The translations under genes were made by a program, and so were the position numbers. Positions 6,874 through 9,752 of a DNA stretch of 9,752 nucleotides are shown here, one piece after another; the first letter of the stretch is position 1, and each line of letters begins with the position of its first letter. This stretch comes from Clostridia bacterium (GTDB taxonomy: Bacteria > Bacillota > Clostridia > Oscillospirales > CAG-272), in the NCBI GenBank assembly GCA_029010655.1, contig JAQXKW010000120.1, forward strand, positions 1-9,752, in the 5' to 3' direction. The notes below the pieces were generated by a model, which was not told where the DNA came from, did not search any database, and saw only the letters and a list, made by a program, of their open reading frames with translations.

Positions 6874-8544
6874 TTATATGTTTTTATTATTTTTCAGTAA
6901 ATCTACTGCGGCGTTGTACTGCTTTTCCGTAACGTTAATGCCGCCGATAATTCTTGCGATTTCTTCCGTCCGTTCTGCACCCGAAAGCTCTCTTGCGGTG
7001 CTTTGAGCCCTGCCGTCAATCTCGTTTTTCTCAATGAGAATATGGTGGTCGGCGTGAGCCGCAACCTGCGCCGAATGGGTTACGCAGATAACCTGGGAGC
7101 TTCTTGAAAGCTCTGCGAGTTTTATCCCTATTCGCTCGGCGGTGCCTCCTGAAACGCCGGAATCTATCTCGTCAAAAACTACTGTCCCCGCCCCGGATTT
7201 CTTTGCCTGGGCGCATTTCAGCGCAAGCATGATTCGGGACATTTCGCCGCCGGACGCAATTCTTGCAAGGGGCTGAGGTTCTTCGCCGGGGTTAGTAACA
7301 ACGCTGAACGAAACCTCGTCGATTCCCATGGAATTGAATTTCTCCGCACCTGTGCCCGCACTTCTCACCTCAACGAAAAATCTGACCTTGGGCATATCGA
7401 GAAATTTCAAGGTTTCCATAACCTCAAGAGACAGCTTTTCTCCCGCGGCTCTTCTCTTCTCGCTTATGATTTTTGCCTTTTTCAGAGCTTCTGCGGCAAT
7501 GGTTTTATATTCATGCTCCAGCTCTTCAATGCGATTTTCGCCTGAATTAAGGTCGGAGAGCTTCTTTTTCGCATCACGGAGAAAGCTCATAACCGCCTCA
7601 AGGTCGCCGCCGTACTTTCTTTTCAGCTTTGACAGAAGGGCAAGCCTTGTTTCAATTATATCAAGCTGTTTTTCGGGATCTCTCACGTCGTCCCCGTCAA
7701 CAACGTCCCTTGCTCTTTCGGCAATGTCGATGATTTCTATTCTGTATTCCTCGAGCCTTGCGGCTAAATCCTCTGCTTCCTCCATTACGTCGGAAAGCTG
7801 ACGAAGTGCCGATGCCGCTCTCTCCAGAAGATATGCGGCGCTTGCGCCCTTTTCGGTGGGGGCTAATGCTCTGTGGACGAACCTTGCGTTTTTCGTTACC
7901 GTTTCAAGGCTTTTCAGCTTTAAGCGCAGCTTTTCAAGCTTTTCTTCCTCACAGGGGTCGGAAAGCTTTGCCTTTTCGATTTCCAAAATCTGATATTTAA
8001 GAATATCGGTCATCATGGCTTTATCGTCAAGAGAGCGTTTAAGCTCTTCTATCTCGGCACGCTTTGCCGTAAGCCTTGAATAAACCTTTTCGTATTCCTC
8101 AGTTTCGTGAGCGCACCCTGCGTATTCGTCAAGAATACGAACAGGCTCGTTTTTATCGTAAAGCGCCGTTGTTTCGTTTTGCCCGTGCAAGGTCAAAAGC
8201 GAAGCCGACAGCTCTCTCAGCGTGCTTTGGGTTACGCTTTTGCCGTTGATTTTTGCGCTGTTTTTCCCGTCGGCGGTCACACTTCTCTGCAAAAGCGCCT
8301 CTCCGTTTTCATCGAAAACGCCGCTGTTCGGCTCACCGTCGAAAATTGCGGTAACAGAGCCGTCAGTCTCGCCGTACCTTACCGCTTCACGCCGTGATTT
8401 TGAGCCCAAAATCATTGCGATACTGTCGATTATTACGGATTTTCCGGCGCCTGTTTTTCCTGTAAGCACGGTAAAGCCGTCGGAAAACTCAATATTCAGT
8501 TGTTTTGCAACGGCAATGTTTTCTACCGACAGTGCTTTCAGCAT
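6874..8544 (-). CDS. recN: DNA repair protein RecN
   Basis: SMC-like ATPase that acts early in double-strand break repair by gathering and tethering DNA ends for RecA-dependent recombination; it works on the nucleoid. The 556 residues match the usual length (about 550-570). The N-terminal half of the ATPase head holds the Walker A motif GKTGAGKS (29-36); most RecN proteins have GETGAGKS. Charged, heptad-like stretches at about 145-215 and 295-375 are the two coiled-coil arms. The C-terminal half-head has the ABC signature IASGGEMSR (429-437), Walker B VVFDEIDSGVSGG (455-467) and the switch histidine H490 in VTHSAQVAAHAD. AGAAGGA six bases before ATG 8544 supports the start. It follows argR by 18 bases; argR-recN adjacency is widespread in Firmicutes. 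I see no LexA/DinR box in the short gap, so any SOS control would have to act at a promoter outside. Confidence 0.97.
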   Translation of the reverse strand: MLKALSVENIAVAKQLNIEFSDGFTVLTGKTGAGKSVIIDSIAMILGSKSRREAVRYGETDGSVTAIFDGEPNSGVFDENGEALLQRSVTADGKNSAKINGKSVTQSTLRELSASLLTLHGQNETTALYDKNEPVRILDEYAGCAHETEEYEKVYSRLTAKRAEIEELKRSLDDKAMMTDILKYQILEIEKAKLSDPCEEEKLEKLRLKLKSLETVTKNARFVHRALAPTEKGASAAYLLERAASALRQLSDVMEEAEDLAARLEEYRIEIIDIAERARDVVDGDDVRDPEKQLDIIETRLALLSKLKRKYGGDLEAVMSFLRDAKKKLSDLNSGENRIEELEHEYKTIAAEALKKAKIISEKRRAAGEKLSLEVMETLKFLDMPKVRFFVEVRSAGTGAEKFNSMGIDEVSFSVVTNPGEEPQPLARIASGGEMSRIMLALKCAQAKKSGAGTVVFDEIDSGVSGGTAERIGIKLAELSRSSQVICVTHSAQVAAHADHHILIEKNEIDGRAQSTARELSGAERTEEIARIIGGINVTEKQYNAAVDLLKNNKNI

Positions 8545-8562
8545 AACAATTCCTTCTTAATC

Positions 8563-9015
8563 CTATTTTCCTACGATTTTTCTCACGTCGGACGCCGCCT
8601 TTGCGGCAAGCTCCGGGTCTCTGACGGCGACAAATATGGTATCGTCTCCCGCAACGCTTCCCATTATGCCGGAAATATTCATTGTATCTATCCCTGCCGC
8701 AACAGCCTGTGCCATACCGGGATAGGTTCTTATTATAACCAGATTCATAGCGCAGTCAACGCTGATAACAGACGCCGCAAGCGCCTCGCTGTATACGTAA
8801 TGTCCCGAGCTGTCCTTTCTGCCGGGGAGTACGTATTTATACTTGCCGCCGTCGCCCATTATTTTTGTCAGCTTCAGCTCTCTTATATCTCTTGAAACGG
8901 TAGCCTGAGTCACATTGAACCCTTCTCTGCGGAGATTGTCTATAAGGTCCTCCTGAGTTTCAACATTAGACCTTTCGATAATCTCAAGAATTGCACTGTG
9001 TCTTTTACTTTTCAT
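8563..9015 (-). CDS. argR: Arginine repressor ArgR
   Basis: Arginine-sensing transcription factor that, as a hexamer with bound L-arginine, represses arginine biosynthesis and often activates catabolism; in many Firmicutes it sits beside recN. The 150 residues have the two expected domains. The N-terminal winged helix-turn-helix (about 1-70) carries the recognition segment VTQATVSRDIREL (35-47). The C-terminal oligomerisation and arginine-binding domain (about 80-150) carries GSVAGDDTIFVA (119-130), with D124 and D125 at the positions that contact arginine in E. coli ArgR. The start has GAGAGGA six bases before ATG. It is separated from tlyA by 48 bases and from recN by 18. I looked for an ARG box (AT-rich imperfect palindrome) in the upstream gap and found none, so autoregulation is not shown here. 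Confidence 0.97.
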   Translation of the reverse strand: MKSKRHSAILEIIERSNVETQEDLIDNLRREGFNVTQATVSRDIRELKLTKIMGDGGKYKYVLPGRKDSSGHYVYSEALAASVISVDCAMNLVIIRTYPGMAQAVAAGIDTMNISGIMGSVAGDDTIFVAVRDPELAAKAASDVRKIVGK

Positions 9016-9063
9016 TTCTTTTCCTCTCTTTTCCGTAATAGGAATTCGGCAAACGTAGTTTTG
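9016..9063 (-). other. tlyA-argR intergenic gap, largest in window
   Basis: This 48-base gap contains the argR Shine-Dalgarno (GAGAGGA, about 9028-9022) and a purine-rich run. It has a GAATTC palindrome and a short TTCC/GGAA inverted repeat (4 base pairs), both too weak to call a terminator or operator. No nadK gene, promoter or ARG box is visible. Confidence 0.6.
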
Positions 9064-9752
9064 TCAGCCGAAGCATATTTTTTTGACATATTCCGAGGTA
9101 ACTGTATTTTCCGTATGGGGGCGGCAGACCATGAGAAACTCTGTATTTCCGTCGCCGCCGGTAACGGGTGATTTTATAAGACCCACGCACCCGAGAGAAT
9201 TTTCCCCGGCGGAGCTTATAACACGCATGACAGCGTTATGGGCTATGCTTTTATCCCGTACTATTCCGCCCTTGCCCAGCCCTTCTTTTCCGCATTCAAA
9301 CTGGGGCTTTATAAGGCTTACAAGCACGCCTGAGTCCTTCAGCACATTTTTAACGGCGGGAAGTATGAGGGTTTGGGAAATAAACGAAACGTCCATAACC
9401 GCCACGTCGCACCCACAGCCCAAGGACTCCCTTGTCAAATATCTCGCATTGAAATTCTCTATATTTACTACTCTTTCGTCCTGCGCTATCTCTTTTGCAA
9501 GCTGACCGGATCCCGAATCGACGGCATACACCTTTGCCGCACCTCTCCGAAGCAGGCAATCGGTAAAGCCGCCGGTAGATGCGCCTATATCTGCGCACAC
9601 CGCATTCTCAACGGAAATATTAAAGCTGTCAAGCGCCGCCGAGAGCTTTACTCCGCCTCGGCTCACGTACTCATACGGCACGCCTGTTACGGCAATTTCG
9701 TTTTCCTCCGTCACGTCAAAGGATGCTTTTTTTACCGTCCGTCCGTCAACCG
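9064..9752 (-). CDS. tlyA: TlyA-family rRNA 2'-O-methyltransferase (5' end outside window)
   Basis: TlyA adds 2'-O-methyl groups to cytidines of 23S rRNA (C1920) and, in the longer type, 16S rRNA (C1409), which affects capreomycin susceptibility in mycobacteria. The frame is open through base 9752; the visible part starts in the C-terminal edge of the S4 RNA-binding domain (VDGRTVKKASFDV) and includes the linker leading to YVSRGGVKL. The FtsJ/RrmJ-like Rossmann domain follows with the SAM motif DIGASTGGFTD and the expected K-D-K-E tetrad: K in VSRGGVKL, D in VMDVSF, K in SLIKPQFE and E in GNTEFL. A GTG at 9714 could be read as a start but falls in the middle of the conserved S4-linker, so the true start is beyond the window. 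The missing N-terminus prevents a type I or II assignment. Its closeness to argR fits the usual Firmicute order, except that nadK is not between them. Confidence 0.95.
   Translation of the reverse strand, partial: VDGRTVKKASFDVTEENEIAVTGVPYEYVSRGGVKLSAALDSFNISVENAVCADIGASTGGFTDCLLRRGAAKVYAVDSGSGQLAKEIAQDERVVNIENFNARYLTRESLGCGCDVAVMDVSFISQTLILPAVKNVLKDSGVLVSLIKPQFECGKEGLGKGGIVRDKSIAHNAVMRVISSAGENSLGCVGLIKSPVTGGDGNTEFLMVCRPHTENTVTSEYVKKICFG

Noticed and set aside
7328..7801. 157-residue plus-strand open frame
   Set aside because: Antisense to recN, serine- and phenylalanine-rich, no family resemblance. The recN frame explains the region.
9030..9050. TTCC/GGAA inverted repeat and GAATTC palindrome before argR as possible operator
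   Set aside because: Only four base pairs and unlike the AT-rich ARG box consensus; expected by chance.
9005..9190. 61-residue minus-strand open frame that could fill the tlyA-argR gap
   Set aside because: Most of it is an alternative frame of the tlyA 3' end, very rich in Arg/Tyr/Lys, with no motif and no resemblance to NAD kinase.
9727..9733. Run of seven A in tlyA as a possible frameshift site
   Set aside because: The zero frame continues on both sides with conserved TlyA sequence and there is no downstream pseudoknot or useful alternative frame visible.

Overview
The window is a compact, single-direction stretch of bacterial core genome. Eight protein genes lie on the minus strand and together cover almost every base. 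Reading with transcription (from high to low coordinates) the order is tlyA (5' end outside the window), argR, recN, tyrS, a YjjG-type HAD nucleotidase, murB, whiA and dnaE (3' end outside the window). The largest gap between genes is 48 bases, two junctions overlap (1 and 4 bases), and I saw no convincing terminator or promoter. The simplest reading is one long co-transcribed, translationally coupled run that continues beyond both edges. I found no RNA gene, mobile element, CRISPR array or long repeat.

The organism is most likely a Clostridia-class Firmicute, perhaps an Oscillospirales/Ruminococcaceae-like gut lineage (inference). Supporting signs are the tlyA-argR-recN cluster, a murB...whiA-dnaE cluster typical of clostridia, a WhiA protein (a Gram-positive family), a short MurB without the type I insertion, purine-rich Shine-Dalgarno sequences and intermediate base composition.

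Right part (6874-9752): tlyA (rRNA 2'-O-methyltransferase), argR (arginine repressor) and recN (SMC-like repair ATPase). In many Firmicutes nadK lies between tlyA and argR; here there is no room for it. Middle (4949-6846): tyrS and a HAD house-cleaning nucleotidase, joined by a TAATG stop-start overlap. Left part (1-4939): murB, whiA and dnaE. In many clostridia rapZ and yvcK/glmR lie between murB and whiA; here murB and whiA overlap by four bases, so both are absent from this place. The WhiA is also short: it seems to lack the first half of the LAGLIDADG-like domain.

The genes are housekeeping functions (ribosome modification, arginine control, DNA repair, tRNA charging, nucleotide clean-up, cell-wall precursor synthesis, division control, replication), and I see no undescribed accessory system. 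The points most worth a second look are a GNRA-capped hairpin sitting exactly between the Shine-Dalgarno and start codon of tyrS, the shortened WhiA with loss of rapZ-yvcK, a replaced first histidine in the TyrRS HIGH motif, and a complete nine-residue metal site in the DnaE PHP domain.
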